From positions 24,320,501 to 24,384,500 of the forward strand of contig NC_079879.1 of assembly GCF_029227915.1 (NCBI RefSeq): a DNA stretch of 64,000 bases, given 5' to 3'. Positions 45,889-56,421 of the stretch are shown here, in pieces. The notes under the pieces are model-generated. The model saw nothing but the letters and a program-made list of their open reading frames with translations, made no database searches and had not been told where the DNA came from. Within the stretch, counting starts at the first letter, position 1. Each line of letters opens with the position of its first letter. Position numbers and translations under genes: made by a program. Source of the stretch: Hydractinia symbiolongicarpus (lineage: Eukaryota; Cnidaria; Hydrozoa; Anthoathecata; Hydractiniidae).

Positions 45889-46068
45889 ATGCAGGTTTAT
45901 TTTCATAAATGTGTCATATCTCTGTTGGTGTTGATTTCAACCCTCTATAGTATAAATAACCAACTGTGTAAAACTATATTCTCTTCATGCTGTTCCGTGT
46001 GCGAGGCTGGCAAAGTTGCCAACGGAAATCTGACAATAACAGAAAGAGAGCTTAAAAGTTGTTGTTGA
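45889..46068 (+). CDS. Candidate small secreted cysteine-rich peptide
   Basis: 59 codons from ATG 45889. Residues 1-22 are hydrophobic and signal-like (CVISLLVLISTLYS). The remainder carries six cysteines in a C-CC-C-CC order (one Cys, then SCC, VC, and a terminal SCC). No similar gene is seen nearby, no splice sites were needed, and no family is recognised. The frame could be chance; the coincidence of a signal-like start and clustered Cys is the only support. No function is assigned. Confidence 0.3.
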   Translation: MQVYFHKCVISLLVLISTLYSINNQLCKTIFSSCCSVCEAGKVANGNLTITERELKSCC

Positions 46069-46508
46069 GTTTAAATTTCCTTTATACATACTTAACTATC
46101 GTCAGCTTTTAATTGATACCAAAGCGAAATGATTATAGAGTGCTCTCTAAAACACGGATAAAACAAATGAGTTACCACTCTTTTTAATGCGAGTCTTTTC
46201 ACAGCGCAGTGGAAGAGTTAACGCTAATTATGTAAAATATTAAAGCGCATTTGCCCTATAGCCTGCCAGATTGGGAACAAAACATTTCCGTGAATTTGCC
46301 GACGTAATTTCTGGAATCGAAATTAATTGTCCACGCATTGTCATTTAGGACTGTCATTGTGGTAACAGATTTTCCTGCTTCTAAAAATATAACAACTGAA
46401 ATTTAATAGTGGTGAATAAATCTAAAATTTAGATTGAGAAGATCTGGTGTTGGAAATCCTCATTAAGTCAGGTAGCGTGTACTGGGGTTCGTCGTGACAA
46501 CAACTAGT
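46069..46508. other. Immediate upstream region of receptor D
   Basis: No exon seen. A CAG acceptor-like site at about 46472 (AAGTCAG) precedes the receptor start and could end a 5' UTR intron. Confidence 0.3.
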
Positions 46509-47408
46509 ATGGATTGTGAGATACGCTTGTCGTTACTACGACCGCCATTATCATTAGCATTTGGTGTAATGTTTGTTGTGGTGTCAGTGTTAATTGTAGC
46601 GCCTAATACTTTGGTTTTGATAATGCTATATAGAGGAAATTTTACTAGAAAGTCCTACAAGTTCTTCGTGTCGCTTTCATTATCAGATGGACTTTGTGGT
46701 CTAACATGCGCTCCATTGTTGGCTTGGCAGTTGTTCCATGAAGAAGCTCGGGTGAATTGCCACATAGAATTGATTAGAAGATATTTTGTTATGTTGTTTT
46801 CTGGCTCGTCTGGTTTGATGTTGGCTGTTATAGCATACGACAGATATATTTCTCTGACTAAGTTGAATAACTACGACCTTTACATGACCAAAATAAAATT
46901 CCGATTCCTTGTGGCAATTTGTTGGATTTGTCCCGCACTGATTCCTTTATTGAGATTTGCAGGTCGTATGGTTTATATGAGTTTGGGAACAATAATATTT
47001 TTATTCGGAAGTTGTTCTTTGTTTATCAGTTACTACTGTGTTGGAAAAGCAGTGAAACAACACAAGATATGCATGAAAAAATATCAAAGGGATTTCACAA
47101 TACACCACAACAGTAGAACCACTATCAGTAAAAATTTTCAAGTTAGTAATGATGGATATCAAAACATTGAGAAGACAGTACTTCTATTAATCATTTGCCA
47201 TCTAATTTGCATTTTGCCAATGTTTTGTTGGGGTACCCTGGAGATGCTGAGTATTTCATATCAAGTTGTCGATCTCAAAACTTCCCAAACTCTCCACGTA
47301 GTGTCGCTTTTTATGATACAATTCAGCTCCTGTGTCGATCCTGTTATATACTTTCTGAAAAATCCAAGATTCAGAAAGGGATTGTATCATATGGTTAAAT
47401 GTCATTAG
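46509..47408 (+). CDS. Class A orphan GPCR, receptor D
   Basis: 299 residues, one exon. I chose ATG 46509 (MDCEIRLSLL) because it aligns with the paralogues' starts. TM marks: N33, D60 (SLSD), C84, DRY 111-113, W139 in CWICPALIP, P237 in TM6 (ICILPMFCW) and DPVIY at 277-281, with Asp instead of Asn at the start of the TM7 motif. Helix 8 is NPRFRKGL. The second extracellular loop between LLRFAG and the TM5 start is very short and has no Cys. Subfamily 1 with A and B. First plus-strand member of the cluster; its start lies about 4.6 kb from divergent receptor C. Confidence 0.92.
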   Translation: MDCEIRLSLLRPPLSLAFGVMFVVVSVLIVAPNTLVLIMLYRGNFTRKSYKFFVSLSLSDGLCGLTCAPLLAWQLFHEEARVNCHIELIRRYFVMLFSGSSGLMLAVIAYDRYISLTKLNNYDLYMTKIKFRFLVAICWICPALIPLLRFAGRMVYMSLGTIIFLFGSCSLFISYYCVGKAVKQHKICMKKYQRDFTIHHNSRTTISKNFQVSNDGYQNIEKTVLLLIICHLICILPMFCWGTLEMLSISYQVVDLKTSQTLHVVSLFMIQFSSCVDPVIYFLKNPRFRKGLYHMVKCH

Positions 47409-49144
47409 GAGTGAAAAGAATTTACGTAGAAAATTATATAATGATGTAAAAACTGAATTACGCTTAGAGACTATTGTTCAAACATTAAATAACTTCTTCT
47501 TAGATTTTAACAAGCGTTTTCGACAGAGAGTGATGTGATATTTTGATCTATTTTAAACAGCAGGTTTGAATCGCCTTTTTGCGGCTGATACACCTTTCTT
47601 AATTTGTGTCGCCCAAATTTATGCTCAATCTTTCCAAAGTAAATGGATGTAATATTTGGAATTCTCACTTGTAAATATTGTGAATTTTTCAGATTCATAC
47701 AACAAACAAACAACCTGCTACAACGACCTTTGCTTAATTAAAAAGCTTATAAGCACAATTTCAAAATTCTTTGACCGTAAGAATGAATGCCATAGATAAA
47801 AGTGTTATCTTAAAATCAAAATTATATCATAAAATGTAATTTAAAAAAAGTATTTAATGAACTTTTATTTGTAGTGTTAACTTGAAACGACGATTCGTAT
47901 GGATTGAGCTATGAAAGAAATAACAGAAATAATGTTTGTTGTAATTAATCCGCTTGTGTCAACCATATATAGTGTTCCTAAACAAGCAGCAAAATTTACT
48001 ATTTTAAAGTTCCGTTTCTTAGCTAGATGTTTTACTTTTTTCAACTTTTAAAGGGCAGTCACATATTAAAAATCATAAGTAAGATGTACATTAACTTCGA
48101 AAAAGTTCGGACACTCTCAACGATTTCAGATAAATTTCGGACTAACTTAATGCTTCCATCATAACAACTCGAAAATATCTAATAGAATACAAGGTGCTTA
48201 TTCTAAATCTGAAAAATATGTCTTTTGTTTTGGGCCCGAAATCCATTGCTTCTTATACACCGGCTTTATCGATTCCCTTCATTATGAGCTGCGGAGAATT
48301 TCGTAAATTATCATAAAGCCAGTAATCAATTGAGCATAAAATGGTTTCATCAGTAAGGTTGGTAACTACATTATTCATTAAAAAACACTAAAAAACACAT
48401 TATTAAACAAATTTTGGATGCTAAGGGCAATTAAAAAGTTCGGATATTAAACTTAACAGGAAAAGCATCAATAATCTTGGTCAAGATTGGCTACGAATTT
48501 GCTACCACAAAAACTCTGAGTCGTCTCAGTAAATTCTTAAAGGAATTATAAATACGTGAATCTAATGTAAATAGGGCCTACATTACCTGTGGCACAAACT
48601 TAAAAATTAGTAGCCCTGTCCCTTATTATGACCAGGATTGTGAGGTAAATAATTTGCTCACATTTTAAAGATTTCGGGCATAAAAACACTTAAACTAGGA
48701 GAAACGTATAGATAATTTGGTTGTATATGAAATAATATATCATCACAAACCAGCAACTTTTGGGGCTAGCGAATTCATAAAGGAATTTGAAAAAGTATCG
48801 TGGAAAACCATTCTGTCTGCGATTTTGACTACTTCCTGCATACGTGTGTATGTTCTACTATTTTAATTTTTGACCATCAAATGTTAAAACTCTTAAACTA
48901 TATTTTATAGTGATAAAATCTTTTAAAAAGCATGATTTATCAAAAGAATGGTAACGTGTGATTAAATAAAGCAGATTTTAGTTCGTACGTTATAAGGATC
49001 TTGAACAAAATATGAAGTATGTCTTTTGGATAATCAGCTAAATTCTTTTTGTGGTGTTTTTAGACCCAAATTTTGTTTCGAAACCTGACTTTTTCTAGCT
49101 AGCATACATGTGACTTTTGGGGAGAAATTTTGCACAATCAACCT
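47409..49144. other. Gene-free interval
   Basis: A+T-rich 3' flank of receptor D without recognised exons or bounded repeats. Confidence 0.4.
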
Positions 49145-49207
49145 CGTCCCAAGTGTGTGCACAAGTGTGATGTCAGACATATCACACTTGTGCACACCCT
49201 TGGGACG
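49145..49207. repeat. Long snap-back hairpin (27-bp arms)
   Basis: Arms 49145-49171 and 49181-49207 are reverse complements with one mismatch across a 9-nt loop. The arm begins CGTCCCAAG and contains the GTGCACAAGTGTGAT core. Its outer CTCGTCCC/GGGACG ends recall the 8461 hairpin, suggesting a related palindromic family. Confidence 0.85.
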
Positions 49208-49897
49208 CTGTACATAATAATAGACCAAGGAAATTTTAAACTTGCTGTTAAGTTGTCACATCAATTGTTGAAAATTGGTAGAGTACTTGTTTGTTTAAGT
49301 AGAAAAATAAATAAATAAAAAATATTTTTTTTAGTATTACTTGTTTATGACTTTTTACACATGCCTATGTTTATGTTAGCAAAGAAGCTAGTTTGGTATA
49401 TACATGTCTTTTCTCACTTATCTAAATTGCCAAAAGTCATGTTTTTTACGCTTTAAAGAGAACTTTTATTTCCAATGGAAATCTGTCAAAATGACATTTT
49501 TCATAAAAGTATTTATTCTTTAGCTCACCATTTTTTTTGGTCAATCTTTTTCAACATTTCTCATAGTCCAGAAATCCTCTCATGTCTCAATGTTTTTGTA
49601 AAAAAATCAGCCATCTTTATAAGCAAATCCTTGTATATATTATTAAGCGTGAATAAATTATCCATGTCAAATATACCCCAACCGCCTAACAGAAATCGCC
49701 AGCCTGAACCAGGGTTTCTTGACCGTCAGGCTCGATGTCAAAAAAGCTAGAACCCCTGGGGACGAGATTGTCATCTTCTTTGTCATCTTCTTCAATGTTC
49801 ATTTCCCGATATGCCAAGGGCCAAATTGTTGGATTATTATTTTGAATCTGGCATCTTTTCGCATCATTTTTTATAGACGCGTGTCTATCGGTGGAAA
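49208..49897. other. Gene-free interval with a CCTGGGGACGAG motif
   Basis: GAACCCCTGGGGACGAGATT at about 49749-49768 matches the recurrent motif near 3317 and 62968. No exon is called. Confidence 0.4.
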
Positions 49898-51078
49898 TCA
49901 CTCGGATATCGATATTGAAGTCGTACTGATGAAGTATTGATGCACCTTTTTTTCATTGCCTGTGACGAATTGACTTCCTTTACATGGGCAATTTTGAAAT
50001 GAAGCACTTTGTTCGTAAATGTATTCATGGCTGAGACAGTGCTGCAGGTCGCATTGTGGCCTGGACTGCCAAATTGGACGCCAACAGCAAGCTCCAGTTT
50101 TTGAATCAGACCTCACCTTCTGAGCGACTTTACAAACTAATCCTCGTCTTCAAATTGTCAATTTTCGCCGCTTACCAGCATGCTAAATTGTCGATGATTT
50201 TCTCCCATATGCTCCACCAATTGAGGGTATAAATAATAGATTATTGTCTATACACAAAATAGTTATTGCTCTTTCCGACTAAATGTTTCAACCTAGAACA
50301 CATGTCTAGATTCGATGGTAGGTGCATTCCGTTGTTAAAAAAGAGACAATGGAAACTGAAGACAGCTTAAATTGATGAGTAACTGATAAAAACAAAGATT
50401 TGATGTGATGTGTTTTGTTTTTTTACCATGGATGTTTCTTCTGATTACACTTGTGTCGATGCATTGGAGCACACCACTGAGTATGTCTCTGTTTGCGCGG
50501 TTATGTCAGGCTTGATATCAACCCGAACATCAAAAATCACGCACTTTTAAATTTGGAACTAGAAATTATCTTAATATCGTTGTGTAAACTAAATATGAGG
50601 TATAACATGTCCCTAATAGACTTCCGTACTAATGGACTTCCGTACTAATGGACTTTCGTACTAATGGACTTCCGTACATAGCTTCTCGTCGATACGCTTT
50701 GTAATCTTTCAGTTTGGATACCAATTGAGTATGACGAAAGAATTTTGTAGGATGTATACGGCTCAATGTCTACAACGCTACACCACTTCAGATTAAGAAG
50801 CTTTAGAAACAACCTGGATGAAATCGAAACGAGAATTCACTTACCTCACTTAACAATCCGTAACGTTCATAGAGCCTGGTAACTAAATAATCGTCATAAG
50901 CCAATTCTCTTCCGGCGACCTTCTTCTGTGAAAATATTGACGACACAGCCCCTGCTACTAATCTTTTTTTCGCCCAGCTACCCTGATAACACTCCCTTGA
51001 ATTTTTATGGCTCAGCTCGAGTCGAAACAATCTTCCGAAAATAGTCAAACCATAGACTATAGGATTATTTCTTCCCAT
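49898..51078 (-). CDS. Unrecognised two-exon gene, cysteine-rich second exon
   Basis: Exon 1 is 51078-50845: MGRNNPIVYG..., 78 codons ending LLSE with a consensus donor GTAAGT. Exon 2 is 50119-49898, after CGCTCAG: KVRSDSKTGACCW, then C, C and CPC, ending at TGA. Phase is 0 on both sides and the predicted product is 151 residues. An in-frame stop lies just 5' of the ATG. Exon 2 has six Cys within about 45 residues (TGACCW, PQCDLQHC, NCPCKG), as in an extracellular disulfide module, but exon 1 has no clear signal peptide. I do not recognise the family. The pairing rests on splice sites and phase alone. Confidence 0.4.
50614..50677 (+). repeat. Four tandem copies of a 16-bp unit
   Basis: The unit TAATGGACTTCCGTAC repeats at 50614, 50630, 50646 and 50662 with two substitutions. 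It sits in the intron of the predicted 49898-51078 gene. Confidence 0.9.
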
Positions 51079-53091
51079 TGCTTGGAATCATGCTTTCCAT
51101 AACTTTGCATTTTTTGAAAAGTGGACGAAACTTCTATCCTTTTCACGTTGACTTTTATTGCTGCAGCGATACGAAGCACAGGAGATCATGCTTCTCCCAC
51201 AGTCGCAGGATTTTAATGCGCATTTGTGTCAGTGCTTAAAACTTAGGGCCCAGTTTTCATGCAAATATTTTCGAACATGTTGTTCATGTTTAAAACTTAA
51301 GTAAATATTGTACTTATCTCTTTTGAATAAAAAAGTGGAACATTTCAGGTATCTTTCGTCAATAAAAAATTAAAGTTACACGATACGCAGTAACTTTCCT
51401 TATATATATTTTCTCCTTTCTCGCAACATTATTTTTGCTCAGTGTGTAGAAAGCTCTTCTTTTTTCAATTTTTCGAAAAGAAGAAAAAAGTGATAAAATT
51501 ATTCATTTGAAATGTCACTTCTTGGTGAAGGGGGTAAACCTCAAATTTGTTTTTTTGATAAAAACATTTTTTTTGACGAGACTTGTAGGTCTTGTGTTTT
51601 GATGCTATATGACCACTGACGTAGAAATATTATGAAAACCTCGGTTTCGTGTGTAGCGCTGATTTCAAAATGGAGACTGTGATCGGAGGCACTGGAGGGG
51701 GAGCTTCTAAGATTAGAAAAACAACATTACCTTTGGTGTCATCAATAATGACAAAACAAACAATAATGAATGCAGACTTTTGATTACGAGCTAGAAAAAA
51801 GTAGAATTGTTACCTTTGCGAACGATTTTTCCTTCCAAGTGAAAGGATTTTAGATTTTCGCAAAAGTTTTTACGTGAAATTTATCCCAAAATTACAATTC
51901 GCGAAAGTTTTTGTTGCATAATGTTGCGATTTGTTGGAACTTGTGAAATTTTCTGCCCGCATAAGTTTTTTCCCTACAGTACAACCTCGCAGCAAAAACA
52001 TAATGTTGATAACATAGGTACACTTGTTTGTGATTACGACTTTATTTTTCGACTTTTTTAACGTTCATGATTGTTACCATACTTTTGTTTTTAAGTCTAA
52101 TAAAGAAAAAGAGAGTTGAGTCATAATTACTAAGAGACATTTTTTACTCAAGCGGACAGTGGGTGAAGAATAGTTAAGTCTCCCACGTTTACGGAATGTC
52201 TTGATTTCCTTGTATTTGTCTTAATTAGAATCTCTTCCTATAATTAGAGCACAATTACTAACTGCTTACTCCGTAGTCAAACTGTTTGTTAAACAATTAC
52301 CGTCAATATCAGCTATTGTTTATCTACATCCCACAAAATTCGGGAGGTCGCGTATTTTTTTAACAAGCAACAATGGCACAATCTACTTATCCAATATACG
52401 CTGGTTGTCTTGGTTAACTATACTTAAGGAATTTAATATGATAAATTTATGATCGTTATGAATAATACTGGTTGTGAGGGTCGTGAAAAATTCACAGTAA
52501 CTTTTCGGAAGTCAAACGTATTTCTTGAGTCGCTTTTTCGTGTGTTTCTTATCATAAATTGACTTTAACACACAGACAAGCAGGCATGGCTATTATTTAG
52601 AGTTATGGATGCCACAAGCTTGCGGTTAGTCTTCCTGTATTTTTATTTTGAGTATTATTTTTAATTTTTGCTATTTTAGGGATTTGAATTACTAAATGCT
52701 CATCATATCGTGAACACAAAAATTTAGTAGTCGACAATTCGGGATATCCTTCTACCCCTTCAACTGGCAAAGAAAAAAGAATTTGGACAAGCACTTATAT
52801 AATTCATAGCTACATTTGCTCAGAATGCTTAACTACGCTGGTATGACAGGACATTACAACACATTAACTTGTTCCAGCACTGTTAATTACTCGTCATTAT
52901 AGCTATTGTTATTGACAATGTCACAGAGGTATGAAATCATGAGGTCTAGATGTCACTGACAGTTAGTGATAAGAAATAGAAAAATATTTCTGTTGTGGTA
53001 TAAACTTTTTTGAGAAAAATATTTCTTTGTTGACAGATTTAATATTGATACTGTTTATGTTAAGAGATTATAACTCCTTCGATCTTTAAGG
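51079..53091. other. Gene-free interval with TCGCGAAA-type fragments
   Basis: 51840-51965 contains TTTTCGCAAAAG and ATTCGCGAAAG motifs like those in the 42813 element, without clear ends. No supported exon otherwise. Confidence 0.4.
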
Positions 53092-53265
53092 ATGTCTGTC
53101 GTTTGTCTATTCATTTTTTGCACTAAATGCATTTGCTGTTCTTCTCTGAAAGGGAATGTTTTTTTTAGAAAATATCTTGTTTATTTGTTTGTTTTTATTA
53201 TTTTTATTTTTATTTTTCAAAATTTCGCTAACATTTATAATTATAGAACGACAAAATACACAACA

Positions 53266-54162
53266 ATGGATTGTGAGCCGCGCATGACTTTGCTCAATCC
53301 ACCGTATACAATTATATTTGGTGGATTATTCATCGTCTTCGCATTGATTGGAATAGTATCCAACATCGTGGCTTTAAAGATCATTAACGTGCCTATCGTG
53401 AAAACACCAACAAATAAATTGCTGATGTCATTGGTTATTTCAAACCTTTTAGCTGCACTTATTTTGAAGCCCATCTTTGTATTGCAGCTGTTTAATCATT
53501 CAATGATCATGAACTGTTATGTTGATATCTTAAGACGCTACTTGTGTATACTTTTACCTGGCTCAGCTACATTACTGATAACTGTTATTGCGTATGATCG
53601 CTGTATTTTACTGACCCGATTAAACGACTACGAAAGACACATGACACGAAGAAAGTTTGTCACATTAACAGCGTTTTGTTTTATATTTCCAGCACTTGTG
53701 CCATTTTTAGGTGCATTTGGAGATGTTGCGTATTTGGGTGTGGCACTTTTTTCAACTATCGGATCCTTTTTATTAATGATTTTAGCGTTTTATTTTATAA
53801 AGAAAGCTATAAAGAAACATAATATAATGATGATAAAACACCATCGCGAGGCTACGTTGTATGCAAATATGGTGAACAACAGACACAAAGAACAACAAAG
53901 AAGGGAAATGGTTCACGTTAAGCTATCTAGATTTGTATTGTTACTGATTATTGTTAATTCTTTCTGCATGTCGTTTAGCAACGCGTGGATTCTGTTAAAT
54001 TTAACTGATAAAAACTACAACTTCATGGATACTATAGTTCATCAACGTTTTTACTTAGTGGCGATGACCGTACTTTGTGTAAACGCATGCATCAATCCGT
54101 TCATTTATTTTTTAAAACATCCAGAATTCAAAACGACCTTACGTGAGTTACTTCACAAGTAA
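53266..54162 (+). CDS. Class A orphan GPCR, receptor E
   Basis: 298 residues from ATG 53266 (MDCEPRMTLL), aligned with paralogous starts. An in-frame extension to 53092 exists, but a TTATAG acceptor at 53241-53246 suggests it is intron or UTR. TM marks: N33; Asn60 in place of the usual TM2 Asp (VISN); C84; DRC 111-113; Phe in place of the TM4 Trp (FCFIFPALVP); no TM6 proline (SFCMSFSNAW); NPFIYF from N277. The third loop has KKHN-MM-KHHREATLY and NNRHKEQQRRE, as in C and F (subfamily 2). Loss of several class A key residues suggests altered activation or sodium-site behaviour (inference). Confidence 0.9.
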   Translation: MDCEPRMTLLNPPYTIIFGGLFIVFALIGIVSNIVALKIINVPIVKTPTNKLLMSLVISNLLAALILKPIFVLQLFNHSMIMNCYVDILRRYLCILLPGSATLLITVIAYDRCILLTRLNDYERHMTRRKFVTLTAFCFIFPALVPFLGAFGDVAYLGVALFSTIGSFLLMILAFYFIKKAIKKHNIMMIKHHREATLYANMVNNRHKEQQRREMVHVKLSRFVLLLIIVNSFCMSFSNAWILLNLTDKNYNFMDTIVHQRFYLVAMTVLCVNACINPFIYFLKHPEFKTTLRELLHK

Positions 54163-54210
54163 ACAAGCTTATTTTTCATTTTAAAGACAGTTAGGATGCA
54201 TTAAACCCAC

Positions 54211-54467
54211 GTTCAAATCTTGAGTCCTGATTGTTCTTCAATGAAAGTGTACATGTCTATAAAAGGGAATTCAAGTAATATAAATTGTGTAAAAAGTAAA
54301 TTTATTCAAAAGAAAGCTACCTTAAATAAACTTAAGGTAAATAAAAACACCGAAATAAATCTACGAGGTCAAATCCTGAGTCCTGATTGCTTTTGAGTGC
54401 AAGTGTACATGTCTATGAAAGGGAATTCAAGTAATAAAAATTATGAGAAAAAAGTAAATTTATTCGA
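54211..54467 (+). repeat. Direct duplication of about 100 bp downstream of receptor E
   Basis: 54211-54310 and 54367-54467 share GAGTCCTGATTG, GTGTACATGTCTAT, AAAGGGAATTCAAGTAAT and AAGTAAATTTATTC in order. The offset is about 156 bp. Confidence 0.8.
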
Positions 54468-54558
54468 TAGATCCCTTCAAAAATCTTTTTATGTTTGCTT
54501 ACTTAATTCCAAGCGAGACTTAATATCCTGCACCAGAACGTTTTATGGGTATAGCTCG

Positions 54559-54620
54559 CGGAGGCCTATTAGTTTGGTGATTTTAGACCGTGGGGGCCTA
54601 TTAGTTCGGTGATTTTCGTT
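54559..54620 (+). repeat. Two-copy tandem repeat, about 32-bp unit
   Basis: GCGGAGGCCTATTAGTTTGG and GTGGGGGCCTATTAGTTCGG, each followed by TGATTTT, are adjacent copies. Confidence 0.75.
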
Positions 54621-55450
54621 ATCTTTTGCGCGGAAACAAAAGCCATATAAACGTAAAAATCTGAGAGTAATGAAACAGTATTTTGCGCTTTTTCTGTATT
54701 AAATACACATTTTCGAACATTTCAAACTTCACAGCAAAAATAGAATGGCCGTTTTAAACATTTTTTACTTGGGATAAACAATGGTTATAACTGGACTTTG
54801 ACCAGTTGATTATGTTGGCAAGTTTCTGGACAACGAGTGCATAACTCATTTTGCCTAGGTACCCAAAAAGAAATGGTAATTTTAACTAAGGGTCCGTAAA
54901 GATTGGAGGGTACGTTATATTCAAAGTATAAAAAGCCATTATAGCCACGCTAAATCCCCAAAAGTTATTGGTGAAAAAAGTTTGTTGTTAGTTTGAAAAA
55001 AATATTCCTGACTGATAAATTCGGATCTGTAGTGTCAAAAGAAAATGGTTTACGAACGGACTTTGATTTCTTCACGAATGTTTAACTGCATGCCTGTAAA
55101 AAGAAAACTTGTTTCAAATTAGGAGTGTACAGAGGGTTATTTGGGGCAAGTATATTGTGTCTATACGAGGAAATACCATAATGGCTATCATCACTCCACG
55201 TCTCTACAGACTGAATTGCATTTTAGTAAATCTGTCATTATAGAAGAAAGCGGCAATCATAACTTTTAAAATAGGGGAGACAGTCATAAGAAAAGGCTTC
55301 ATGGGAAGAAAAAAAAGATTACGGTTGCATTACAATGATTTTAAGAAAAGGCAGTTTTTCTGAAATAATATATTTTCAAGTTTTATTTTATTTATTTTTT
55401 ATTTTTTAAATTATTTACCCAGGATAGCCGCTTCAGTTCCTATTGGTACT
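54621..55450. other. Gene-free interval
   Basis: No exon or bounded repeat recognised. Confidence 0.4.
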
Positions 55451-55696
55451 GCTATCAACGAGGGTCCTGCGAATGTGATCCTGGTGGGTGTATTTAACGC
55501 TCCCAATTGAGCTACGAAAATCGTATAAGCACAGCAATAACTCAACTAGACAACCGCCTAAGATATCAATCCTCATGCTAAACGCTAAACAGAAAGGACA
55601 GATTCGCACTTTTATAGTCCCTGGCATGACTCGGCTGGAATTCGAATCCAAGCACTGGAAGCGAACGCTCTACCACAAAGCTACCAGTCGACCAGT
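55451..55696 (-). mobile_element. tRNA-derived SINE, family 2
   Basis: The head on the minus strand starts near 55696: a box-A-like TAGCTTTGTGGTAGAGCG and a B box GGATTCGAATTCC (plus-strand 55637-55649). The body includes the central block GCTCAATTGGGAGCGTTAAA (plus-strand reverse complement near 55495) that is also present in family 1. The second copy is 39839-40050. Confidence 0.82.
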
Positions 55697-55900
55697 GTAA
55701 GGCGCAAAATGAGCGTTTTTTTACTAAAACAAAAAAAATCCTGTTAAAAATCTTAAAATTTATACTATATTAACAATTCAATATATAACTCTAAAAAAAA
55801 CAACGCCTTGGTTAACTGTATCCCCCATAGAAACAAGATCAATAAAATTGATTATAGTCCAAATATTCTGTGACTATATGACACGCAGTCTTTGAAATTA

Positions 55901-56419
55901 CAGTTCACTCCCTCTAATTCGAATCTCTTTAATTCGCATATTTCAATATTTTAAACAGGTGCTCAGTCACTGTTCCTTAAGAACTCTTATAAAAAACTTT
56001 CTACAATTCGAATTTCTCTAATTCGAAACTTTTGTATAACTCGAACAGTTCTTAGTCCTTTCAGCACGATTCTCTACCTAGTTCGAATTTTAGGGTGTAA
56101 ACAGGGCTTTGACAAATTCAATTTGTCGACCTGAGAAAAGCACTTAGTGATGCAACTCGTGTTGTCGAAAGAGATCGCCTCTCCAATGTAAAGTAATCAA
56201 ATATTCAACAGTTTTTCAAATAGAGTTTCTTCTTTGTGTAAACTATGAAAATAAAGATTGAATGAAACTTGTTTTCTCAATTTTGAATCTCTCTGTAATT
56301 CAAATTTTCACTCTTTAAGGCTGAAAGTTCGAACTACAGGACTTTCTATAATTCGAATCTCTCTATAATTCGAACAAAAATCTTTCCCCGTGAAAATTTT
56401 AATTAGGGAGAGTCAACTG
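55901..56419. mobile_element. pogo/Tigger-like MITE rich in AATTCGAA
   Basis: The left end CAGTTCACTCCCTCTAATTC matches the reverse complement of the right end, CAGTTGACTCTCCCTAATTA. TA flanks both ends (55899-55900, 56420-56421). Internal CTCTAATTCGAA-type repeats recur on both sides. 519 bp, no transposase. Confidence 0.83.
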
Positions 56420-56421
56420 TA

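Noticed and set aside
53092-53265. N-terminal extension of receptor E with an extra hydrophobic stretch
   Set aside because: A TTATAG acceptor lies just before the start that aligns with all paralogues, so the extension is probably intron or UTR.
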